From assembly GCF_030272615.1 (NCBI RefSeq), contig NC_081414.1, forward strand, positions 663,343,938-663,407,937: a stretch of DNA of 64,000 nucleotides, given 5' to 3'. The stretch's first letter is position 1; the number at the start of each line of letters is the position of its first letter. This DNA is from Cryptomeria japonica. Taxonomy: Eukaryota > Streptophyta > Pinopsida > Cupressales > Cupressaceae. The notes beneath the pieces are model-generated. The model saw only the letters and a list, made by a program, of their open reading frames with translations. It was not told where the DNA came from and searched no databases. Position numbers and translations under genes: made by a program. Positions 54,769 through 64,000 of the stretch are shown piece after piece.

Positions 54769-57611
54769 ATGGCACCCCATCGAACACGTAAGATTTGATT
54801 TGTTTGATTATTTTTCTTTGCATTTTAATTAAATTAGGGTTTTTTAATTGATTTAAGTTTTGTTTTTATTAATTTGATGTTAGATTCTTCAAGCAATCCC
54901 CAAAAATGAAATAGACAACAAAGACCTCCTTCTGCACAAGCAACACAAGAAAACCCTATTAACATTGCATAAGAGCAACAAGAAAACCCTCAAAATCTTG
55001 AAAATTATGCTCCTCAACAACCATCACCACCCCAAAACCCTCCACGTCCTCCATTAGATCATGTAGATGCCACACAAGAGAATCTCATCAATCGCCTTAC
55101 ACAAAATAGTGGCCAAATTTCTATATTGGTGAATAGGTTGAGGACCTCTAGTCTTGAGCACCACTCAACCCTTGCCAGAACACTAGAAACAATGGCTAAT
55201 AGTGCAAATGAGGTATCTAGGGAGGTTACGAAATGGGGTTCATGGAGGGATAGATGTCGAACATTTTATGAGGATGGGTTGTCATATGATCAAGTGAAGA
55301 AAAAGGGCATAGTTAAAGCTGACATATGTGCTCTTTTCATCGATCCTGTTACCAGTAACAACCTAGAACTAAATACGACTCGGTTTCCTATACATTGGTG
55401 TGTTCATGCTAGGTTGAAAGATGCTTTTTGGGATAGGTGGTATATGTCTTTGACCAACCACCTTGTAATAATTGGGAGGTGCCTCTATATTTTTTGAGAA
55501 AGTTGTATTGTGAGTTTATCCTCGGCGAGAAGCCGAATTACTTTGACATCCGACAATTTCAGGGTAGAGGGAGAGGCTCTACACAGGATAAACCTAAGGC
55601 CCATAGGGTGGTAGATCCACAACGTAGGAGGCGTACAGCTCCTAAACCCATGGTTCATGTCACTGTCCCTATATCCTTGAAGGAGTCTATGGAATTACAA
55701 ACTCTTCAGGCAGCTGCATCATTGACCGATGTTATTGTTCAGCATGGCACACAGCTGGTCGAAGAAGAGGATGTACCAGCACCTGCAACACCTCCTTCAT
55801 CAGTGACACCTCCTTCATCAGCAACATCTCCTTCCTCAACAGCACCTCATGCATCATTTGGCACGAGCCAGCCCATTCAACATATGTGCCCCACCTGCCA
55901 GGGTGTATGTTCTAGTGTAGACACTGACGCGGATGAGGATGGTGGGACATCTCATTCGTGTACATGTTGCGGGAGTAGATGCCATGCTTTGACTGCAGAG
56001 GATGTGGCCCTCACCGATGAACTACTCAATATTTTGTACCCTCTCTATCAGACACAAGTGCGTTTAATTCTATTTATGACATGTTATCAATTAAGTGACT
56101 AAATCTTATAAAAAAAAATGAATTTTTATTTTTAGAACAATTTAAAGTGACATATAAATAAAATGCATTGCAGGGTGCAACAGGTGGTGGGAGTACACCA
56201 CATACTATTCAGTCGACTCCACGGTCACGAGTAGTTTCGCCACCAGAGGTAAAGATTTGTAAATTTGTTAAAAATATAATAATACATTGGATTCAAAATA
56301 TATTTTTTTAATTATATGTATCATTACTTGATATTTTGTAGGGCTTATCAGTGGCTGAGATGTCCCAACTTGATGATATCATGCTTTCAGCCATTGACTT
56401 TGGCCAAGATAGTTATGCAGTACCATTTAGATTTATATATTTGTTACTTAAGTGATATATTAAATACATGCTCTGTTCCCTTATGTTAATTTTTTTCCAT
56501 TAGTTTACCCCACCTGCCTCGAGGAAATCTCATGTGAGAAAGCCATCCTCTAGCACTCCGAGGCAGAAAAAGATATCCTCTCGGACACCCAAACGACAAA
56601 AGGTAATTCACTACAATTTAAATTCAATTGTTGAAATGTATTATGATTAAACATGCATATGTAGATATTGATAAATGCACTTAATTTATTTATTCTATAT
56701 ACAGAAACATATGGGGTTTACGAAATTAATGAATGCACCTGATGTTGATGAGGTTCAGCAGAGGGAAGAGGTGATATCTTCATATTCACTTTGGATTGCA
56801 TTCTTGCTTGTTCGAAATAACTAAATCCTTTTATGTCTATATCATATGTTATCATTTTTCATACAAGAAATGGTAATAGCTGCATCAGATTCGACTAGGC
56901 CTCCTAAGGTTAGAGGAGAACTATACGAGTCTTCGGTGTGCATTTTTTCTACATATGTTAAAAATATTTGTTTTATCTAGTTTATCAACAACTTTGGGTT
57001 ATTAACTTGTATGATTGTCTTTAAACTATTACAGGCCCCTTCCAAACTTCCTACTGTTATTCTACCATTCCATTTCAGTAGAAGTCCTACACGTATATTA
57101 TGGGATCCAACACGACCAAGGCAAAAGGTATGTCTGTCTTAGATCAACTCCTTTTCACTAAGTGCACAACGGAGTTGAAACCGTCTCGTTAACTCCTTTT
57201 GGATCACTTACCATGGATATAGGAAATGGTCGTAACTGATTCATCAGTGACTTTGCCTTCTATGACCATAGCACATCCATTTGAGGCTCCGGTATGCTTT
57301 AGTTTTTTAGTCTATTCATTTTTAGTTATTATGTGTTATTTGACATATATGTCATTAACATGTATTAATGTTGTTTTACCAGTTACAACCTCTTGCAGGA
57401 CATCCCACGGATCCTCAGCCTCACTGAATTACAGAAGACAGAGATAAGGTAATCAACATTTCAACTTCAAACAATTTAGAGTTCAGTATTTAGTTATTTT
57501 GAAGTTATATTGAGAAAATATATCTGATTAGACATTTGAATTGTCCTTGTGTAATCACTTGCAGAGCCACGTACTGCTTCGAAGAGGCTCGATTTTGATG
57601 ATCCACCATAG
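54769..57611 (+). pseudogene. Eleven-exon gene of unknown function, candidate transposon accessory protein
   Basis: Exons by frame and GT/AG borders: 54769-54787, 54884-56057, 56174-56248, 56342-56419, 56504-56602, 56705-56770, 56867-56935, 57035-57127, 57223-57291, 57383-57448, 57567-57611. From exon 3 on all are multiples of three. N-terminus Gln/Pro-rich; a conserved-looking domain follows (KWGSWRDRCRTFYEDGLSY, HWCVHARLKDAFWDRWY, NNWEVPLYFLRKLYCEFIL). Then a Thr/Ser/Pro-rich stretch, a Cys-containing CPTCQG...CTCCG segment, and basic patches. Exons 7 and 9 both have 69 nt and begin EMV; exons 5 and 8 both end RQK, suggesting exon duplication. Damage: two stops in exon 2, a frameshift near 55460, a stop in exon 10, a changed acceptor at exon 7 (CAA for CAG). 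No family recognised. Confidence 0.6.
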
Positions 57612-58232
57612 TCATAGATACCGATAGAGACATATAGTTATAGTTGTGGTCATTGAAGGGCCAATTTTTTATATATTCGACATTTGTATATGTATATATC
57701 GACTTTGACAGACATGGCACATGCCACATTTTTGTAACTATTATTGATTTGGCATCTATGCCATTTTTTGATATATGTACACGATTATTGTTCATTTTGA
57801 TATATATGAAACTTGATATTCAATCCAATTTGTTCATTGATATATATGAAACATGATATTCCTGAAACTTAGTTATTTTCTATTGAAATGTGATCAAATT
57901 TGTTAGTTGTGTATATGTCTTGAAATGTGATCCAATTTGTTCATTACTTGTAACTCATATGGTGTATACTTTTAAACTATCTATTGCTCATATTGTGTAT
58001 ACCCAAGTACTGATACCAATAATGTTGATATTTTGTATTTTGATTGAGTGAATTTGCTTTGAGTCCTTCGTGCATGAAGAGATTAGAGTGAAGTTATTAT
58101 TTCATAAACTCATGCTTATGGAGTGAAGTTCATCATTTCAAGAACCAATTAAGACATTTATGCTTAAGTTCATCATTTCATGCTTATGGAGTGAAGTTCA
58201 TCATTTCATCACCTATAAAAGAAGAGTTGAAG
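57612..58232. other. Downstream of the 11-exon gene, no gene seen
   Basis: AT-rich. Short repeats of GATATATGAAAC (57798-57857) and GTGAAGTTCATCATTTCA (58120-58210). No coding signal. Confidence 0.55.
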
Positions 58233-61118
58233 CACTTATGGACAATTTGTTTGAACCTATGGGGTCATGTTGTTGCTGCCTAAAAAATCCTATCTTGGTT
58301 TCGGGCAACTCGATTCTGTTTTCTTGTGGTGAGATTTTTTCTGTCGCATCAAAAACCGTCAAAAGCTGTCAGTGAGAGGTGGCAAAATAGTGCATCTTTC
58401 GTTCTGCTTATCATGGGAACAACCGTCAGCGTGAGCGCATCCAGGTGGCTAGGTTTATGCTAGGTGTTCCCTTATCTTGCTCCCCAAGGTGTCTGATCGT
58501 TACGAGCCACCTCATAGCGACGTTTTCCCTTGAGCGCTCAAAGTGGAAAAAATGATCAAACTTTGACGTCTCATAACTCGGAGACCGTGCCACTTATGGA
58601 TGATCCATTTGAACCTATGGGGTTGTGTTATCACTGCCTACAAAATCCTATCTCAGATTTGAGCAACTCGATTCCATTTTCTTGTGGTGAGATTTTTTCT
58701 GTCTCATCAAAAACAGTCAAAAACTGTTAGTGAGAGGTGGCAAAATAGTGCATCTTTCATTCTACTTGTCGTGGGAATGAACCATTAGCACAAGCACATC
58801 TAGGTGGCTTGGTTTATGCTAGGTGTGCCCTTGTCTTTCTCCCCAAGGCGTTTGATCATTACGAGCCACCTCGTAGTGACGTTTTCCCTTGAATGCTCAA
58901 AGCGAAAAAAATGGTTGAACTTTGACGTAGCCTAACTCGGAGACTGTGGCACTTATGGACGATCCATTTGAACCTATGGGGTTGTGTTATCGCTGCCTAC
59001 AAAATCCTATCTCGGATTCAGGAAACTCAATTTCATTTTCTTGTGGTGAGATTTTTTCTGTCGCATCAAAAACTGTCAAAAACTGTCAGTGAGAGGTGGC
59101 AAAATAGTGCATCTTTTGTTCTGCTTGTTGTGGGAATGAACCGTCAGCGCGAGTGCATCCGGGTGGCCAGTTTTACGCTATGAGTGCCCATGTCTCACTC
59201 CCCAAGGCATCTGATCGTTGCGAGCCACCTCGTAGCGACGTTTTCCCCTGAGCGCTTAAAGCGAAAAAAATGGTCAAACTTGGACGTAGCGTAACTCGGA
59301 GACTGTGGCACTTATGGATGATCTGTTTGAACCTATGGGGTCATGTTATTGCTTCCTACAAAATCCTATCTTGGATTCGGGCAACTCGATTCCATTTTCT
59401 TTTGGTGAGATTTTTTCTGTCGCATCAAAAACTGTTAGTGAGAGGTAGCAAAATAGTGCATCTTTCGTTCTGCTTGTCGTGGGAACGAACCGTCAGAATG
59501 AGCACATCTGGGTGGCTGGGTTTACACTAGTTGTTCCCTTGTCTCACTCCCCAAGATGTTCGATCATTACGAGCCACCTCGTAGGGACGTTTTCCCTTGA
59601 GCGCTCAAAGCAGAAAAAATAGTCAAACTTTGACGTAGCGTAACTCGGAGACCATGACACTTATGGACGATCTGTTTGAATGTATGGGGTCATGTTATTG
59701 CTACCTACAAAATCCTATCTCGGTTTTGGGCAACTCGATTCCGTTTTCTTGTGGTGAGATTTTTTCTATCGCACAAAAAACTGTTAGTGAGAGGTGGCAA
59801 AATAGTGCATCTTTCATTATGCTTGTCATGGGAATGAACCATCAACGTAAGCATGTCTAGGTGGCTAGGTTTACGCTAGGTGTGCCCTTATCTTGATCCC
59901 CAAGGTGTCTGATCATTACGAGCCACCTCGTAGCGACATTTTCCCTTGAGTGCTCAAAGTGGAAAAAATGGTCAAACTTTGACGTAGCGTAACTCGGAGA
60001 CCGTGGCACTTATGGATGATCTGTTTGAACCTATGGAGTTGTGTTATCGCTGCCTACAAAATCCTATCTCGGATTCGGGCAACTCGATTCTATTTTCTTG
60101 TGGTGAGATTCGCATAAAAAATTGTCAGTGAGAGGTGGCAAAATAGTGCATCTTTCGTTCTGCTTGTCATGGGAACGAACCATCAGCGTGAGCGCATTCG
60201 AGTGGCTGGGTTTACACTAGGTGTTCCCTTGTCTCGATCCCCAAGACATCCGATCGTTACGAGCCACCTCGTAGGGACATTTTCCCTTGAGCGCTCAAAG
60301 CGAAAAAAAATGATCAAACTTTGACGTAGTGTAACTCGGAGACCGTGGCACTTATGGATGATTTGTTTGAACCTATGGGGTCGTGTTATCACTGCCTACA
60401 AAATCCTATCTCAGTTTTGGGCAACTCGATTCCATTTTCTTGTGGTGAGATTTTTTCTGTCGCATAAAAAACCGTCAATGAGAGGTGGCAAAATAGTGCA
60501 TCTTTCGTTCTACTTGTTGTGGGAATGAACCATCAATGCGAGCGCGTCTGGGTGGTCAGGTTTACACTAGGTGTGCCCTTGTCTCACTCCCCAAGGTGTC
60601 TGATCGTTACAAGCCACCTCGTAGAGACGTTTTCCCTTGAGCGCTCAAAGCGGAAAAAATGGTCAAACTTTGACGTAGCGTAACTCGGAGACCATGGAAC
60701 TTATAGATGATCCGATTGAACCTATGGGGTCGTGTTATTTCTACCTACAAAATCCTATCTTGGATTCGAGCAACTCGATTCCGTTTTCTTGTGGTGAGAT
60801 TTTTTTTTGTCGCATCAAAAACTGTCAGTGAGAGGTGGCAAAATAGTGCATCTTTCGTTTTGCTTGTCATGGGAACGAACCATTAGCGCGAGCACATCCA
60901 GGTGGCCGGGTTTACACTAGGTGTTCCCTTGTCTCGCTCCTCAAGGTGTCTGATTGTTACGAACCACCTCTTAGCGACATTTTCCCTTGAGTGCTCAAAG
61001 CAGAAAAAACGGTCAAACTTTGACGTAGCATAACTCAGAGACCGTGACACTTATGGACGATCCGTTTGAATCTATGGGGTCATGTTATCGCTTCCTACCA
61101 AAATCCTATCTCGGATTC
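58233..61118. repeat. Tandem satellite-like array, 8 units of 342-359 bp plus a partial ninth
   Basis: Anchor CACTTATGGA-type strings begin at 58233, 58591, 58950, 59309, 59658, 60007, 60349, 60698 and 61048. The first three periods are 358-359, the later ones 342-350. Units contain TAACTCGGAGACCGTGG, GAGCCACCTCGTAGCGACG and GAGCGCTCAAAGCGG. Most differences between units are C/T or G/A at CG positions, as expected from methylated repeats. Frames of 66-86 codons inside recur by repetition and are not genes. Confidence 0.92.
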
Positions 61119-61619
61119 AGACTATTCCTACTAGCCCTTCAAATCGGGTAATTCAATAATAACTCAAAACTTTCCCAAAACACTTGGAAAAAAAATTGCA
61201 TATTCATATTCAAAATTTGCAAATCAGCCCCATGGACACTTTCATATATAAAATTTGGCATCTTATATAAATGATCAAGCTCATTATTGTTTATATTTAC
61301 AAAATTTTGCATCTAAATATGTAAATTACAACTCGTTGTTGTTTTTTTATACAAAACTTAGCATCTAGATATGCACATTACAACTCATTGTTGTTTTTTT
61401 ATACAAAATTTAGCATCTAGATATGCACATTACAACTCATTGATGTTTTTATATACAAAATTTGGCATCTACATATGCACATTATAGCTCATATGCATAT
61501 TGCAGCTCATATGCACGTAGAGCACATCCAAAAAAGTGAAGTTACAACGTTTCACAAAAGATATATATAAAATTGTCAAAATTATTCTACCATATTGTAG
61601 AATTATTCTTCTAGATGGC
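61119..61619. repeat. Short tandem repeat (about 53 bp, 5 copies) and spacer
   Basis: Between about 61243 and 61490, ACAAAATTTGGCATC-type strings followed by ATATGCACATTACAACTC recur five times with a period near 53 bp. The rest is AT-rich spacer between the satellite array and the 3' end of the transposase-like gene. Confidence 0.75.
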
Positions 61620-64000
61620 CCAAAATCAATCAAGTGAACCTTTTGGATCAGCTCTAATCCTTAGTGTCTCAAGTATTGCCTCGTGGCCTGATTCACAAAC
61701 TTTCTACAAATCCTTGTTAAGAGGTCTACCACGATATTTAATCAAATGAATATTTGTTGCAACAAGAAGGTTTGAGTAATGAAGAATATGTGTATGTGTC
61801 TCAAAGTCCTCAAACAACCAGGTATTAGAATTTTTTATAGGGTACCTGCATTTTATAGAAGAATAATGCCAAAATCAATACAACGACTACTAAATAAATG
61901 AGTTTAAGAGGTCTCAATACAACTCAACACAACAACGTGGTACCTTCTAAGCCATGTCCCTATCACAACAACGGATCCTATTGGGTACCCAATACCCTCT
62001 CCATAACCACTGTAGAAGTCAATTTCTTTTTAGCCTCAATACAACGACACAAAAAGTAATTTCTTCCTTCTTCATTGTTCTCATCTGCAATAATTGCATA
62101 TACATGACCTGCATTTAATAGAAGGATATAAGTTAATACCAAAATCAACATAAGTTAATACTAATAAATTAAGCTTAAAATTATAGCAAATTGCAACCCT
62201 TTACCTGGTTCAACTATGTCTGATACATGGTCAAAATCCACTGATGCTTCAATCTGGTTCATTTGTAGTGCTCTAGGAAGTTGATATGTATCTAGGGTTT
62301 GCAAAGGTCTACAAGACCATTGGTCAACCCACTCTTTTGATTCACATTCATCCCACAAAAAATGCATACATAAAGAGCAAAAGCATGCAATATGTCTAGT
62401 ATAAATAACTAGTGATGTTGCATTTGAACTTCTAAATGAATGCATGCCACTTGATCTAGTAAGTGTACAACAATCTAGATAGCTTTCAATGTTAGATTCA
62501 CTTATTAACCAAAAATATCTAGAAACCATAGACTTATCTGCATTACCTAGTCTCATCGTAGAGCTACACCATTGCACAATTGTTTTTGCATCTATTAACA
62601 TTGCACCACCTTCATACTTCAATTCCTCTCTGTTAAGAGCTCTTTTCACACATGCTCCCGCACCATCATGCTCTCCCTTTCCATGCCCTACCTCAATGAA
62701 ATTCCAAAAATTTTGCACACCACTTGTCACATGCATCCTAGTCAACCAGTAGAACATCCTTGCATTCTTGAATTGTGCGGTGCAATTGTCAGACCATATT
62801 AAGTGTTGGTTGTATCTTATATCTCTTTCCCTTAAACTATCATAGAAGATTGTAAAGCATCCTTGCACAAACTCTGAGGAATGTGTATGATCATCGCTGA
62901 TATAGAAGTGATATTCTCTTATAACCTTTATGTCCTCCTCGGTGCTATCATGTGCATGCATGAATGCTATGTGTACAAAAACTGTAACTTGTGTAGAGTG
63001 GTAATACATAGATTGTACTTCATTTTGCGGCTTTAGTGTATAATTCTTAGCAAAATCAATGACAGAGACAATAGTGCCGAGGGGGAAAGTGTCCTTACAC
63101 AACTTGAATTGCTCATCTAACCATCTAGCTCTATGTGTGTGACCTATGTACTCATATACTAGTTTCTCTTGAAACGTCTTCATAAAATCAGCTACGCATA
63201 TATCCCTTTTCACTAACTCACACCTCTTTAAGTCTTTTCCATCTTAACACCATATGTTACTGACTTATATTTTCCAATAGAAACTAGTTCCTTACCAATT
63301 TCATGTGTGCTATCCAGATGTAGGCATCTATGCAACTGTTGCAAATCACCACGTGTAGGACAAAAACCTCTCAAACACATCATCTTATAATAAATGCACC
63401 CGTCATCTTGTCTACATAGTACACTTTAAATAAATTCTCTTGGTGACTTAGGAGGTGCTTGTAGACCACATTCCTGCAAAACATCATTAGTGTGCAAAGT
63501 ACAACAAATATAGTGATAAATATCATAATGCATGGAAAATTCAACATGGACCCTACAACAACATGTAGTACGTGCATGATTAATCTTAACATAAAATGGT
63601 TTTGTCATCTCAAAAAATCTTTGACTAATTTTAATCTGAGGAAAGCTTTGAAGATACCTTTCATAAAATTGTGTTTGAGTTGTATCTAAATAGTGTTTTG
63701 GATGTGGCTCACGATTACTAATTCCAATTCGCCTTCTAACAACATCTCTTTGGTTTGGTGAAACCCTTGTGTTGCCATGCCAAAATCTCTCAATTAACGT
63801 TCTTAGTGCATCAACAACAACCTTGTCCTTGCGTGAGAGTCTACCGGAGAATGCCCAAAGAGAATTATTGTTAGGATCCTCAATTTTCTCTCGCCTCTCT
63901 AAGGCATAGTGTAATGTGGTTCTACTTATCCTTAATTACTTGCTTGTTTTGCTTATTAAACGAGATTTTTTCATTTCCTTTCCCATTATGGTTGATGTGA
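61620..64000 (-). pseudogene. DDE-type transposase-like gene, unassigned superfamily, runs off the window
   Basis: From about 63976 on the minus strand: a basic N-terminus, a likely HTH (ISRTTLHYALERR), then FSGRLSRKDKVVVDALRTLI, a Cys/His-rich part (ARTTCCCRVHVEF, CGLQAPP) and CLRGFCPTRGDLQQL. The core is one open frame of 350 codons (63213-62161): ARWLDEQFKLCKDTFPLG, SVIDFAKNYTLKPQNEVQS, the catalytic-looking HLIWSDNCTAQFKNARMFYW and VGHGKGEHDGAGACVKRAL. Candidate acidic residues are the Asp of VIDF, of WSDN and of EHDG. Further exons (about 62105-61930 and 61840-61620) give a C-terminal domain (GHVYAIIADENNEEGRNYFL, IKYRGRPLNKDL). Damage: stops near 63928 and 63428 and a one-base frameshift near 63230. 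Related proteins occur in plant and animal DNA transposons; I cannot name the superfamily safely. Confidence 0.7.

Larger units (their letters stand above)
54403..64000. mobile_element. Candidate two-gene DNA transposon, right end outside the window
   Basis: LINE coding text stops at about 54402. From there come a palindrome-rich stretch, a spliced plus-strand gene (54769-57611), a tandem array (58233-61118) and a convergent minus-strand transposase-like gene (to 64000). I infer one element because the left edge is sharp and both genes are of non-host type. The right terminus and target duplication cannot be checked here. The array might be a separate insertion. Confidence 0.45.

Noticed and set aside
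58233-61118. CRISPR-like array or protein-coding repeats
   Set aside because: Units of about 350 bp repeat in full without unique spacers, and the short frames inside are broken and recur only by tandem repetition.

Overview
This is nuclear DNA from a seed plant with a large, repeat-rich genome. A gymnosperm such as a conifer is plausible, but the window does not prove it. The evidence is Tat-lineage Ty3/gypsy and Ty1/copia retrotransposons, an intron-rich HMGB-type host gene, plant SINE and LINE remnants, and no bacterial-style gene organisation. Most long ORFs are pieces of transposons.

Positions 1-3187 and 43347 onward are the host locus. Between them lies one nested stack. The outer element, A (3193-43341, minus strand), is a Tat-type gypsy element bounded by the 5-bp duplication AGAAC. 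A second Tat-type element, B (19534-38192, plus strand), sits in A's leader, with target duplications GGATG/AGATG and two LTRs of exactly 1394 bp. Also inside A are a chimeric, internally deleted copia element D (7478-10321), a copia-type LTR C (39749-41277) and a 332-bp TRIM (14013-14344) whose 134-bp LTRs each contain a complete tRNA-like cloverleaf. Without these insertions A would be about 17 kb, close to B's 18.7 kb.

A and B share one architecture: a tRNA-Trp-like primer site, a long leader, gag-protease-RT-RNase H-second RNase H-integrase, then an antisense gene with a plant mobile domain (PMD), a conserved polypurine tract and the 3' LTR. In each element an array of short palindrome-cored motifs lies in front of gag-pol, and the same motif lies in front of the antisense PMD gene in the same orientation relative to that gene. 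The motif itself differs between the elements: GCAATTGC core in A, TAGCGCTA core in B.

The right flank holds a spliced HMGB6/7-like chromatin gene (49441-44777, minus) 1.4 kb from A's edge, a SINE with a 14-bp target duplication (50390-50525), and a decayed L1-type LINE (about 51789-54402) carrying a MITE. From about 54403 to the window edge is a candidate two-gene DNA transposon of a type I cannot name: a run of palindromes, an 11-exon plus-strand gene of unknown function (54769-57611), an eight-unit array of about 350 bp (58233-61118), and a convergent minus-strand DDE-type transposase-like gene (64000-61620) that runs off the window.
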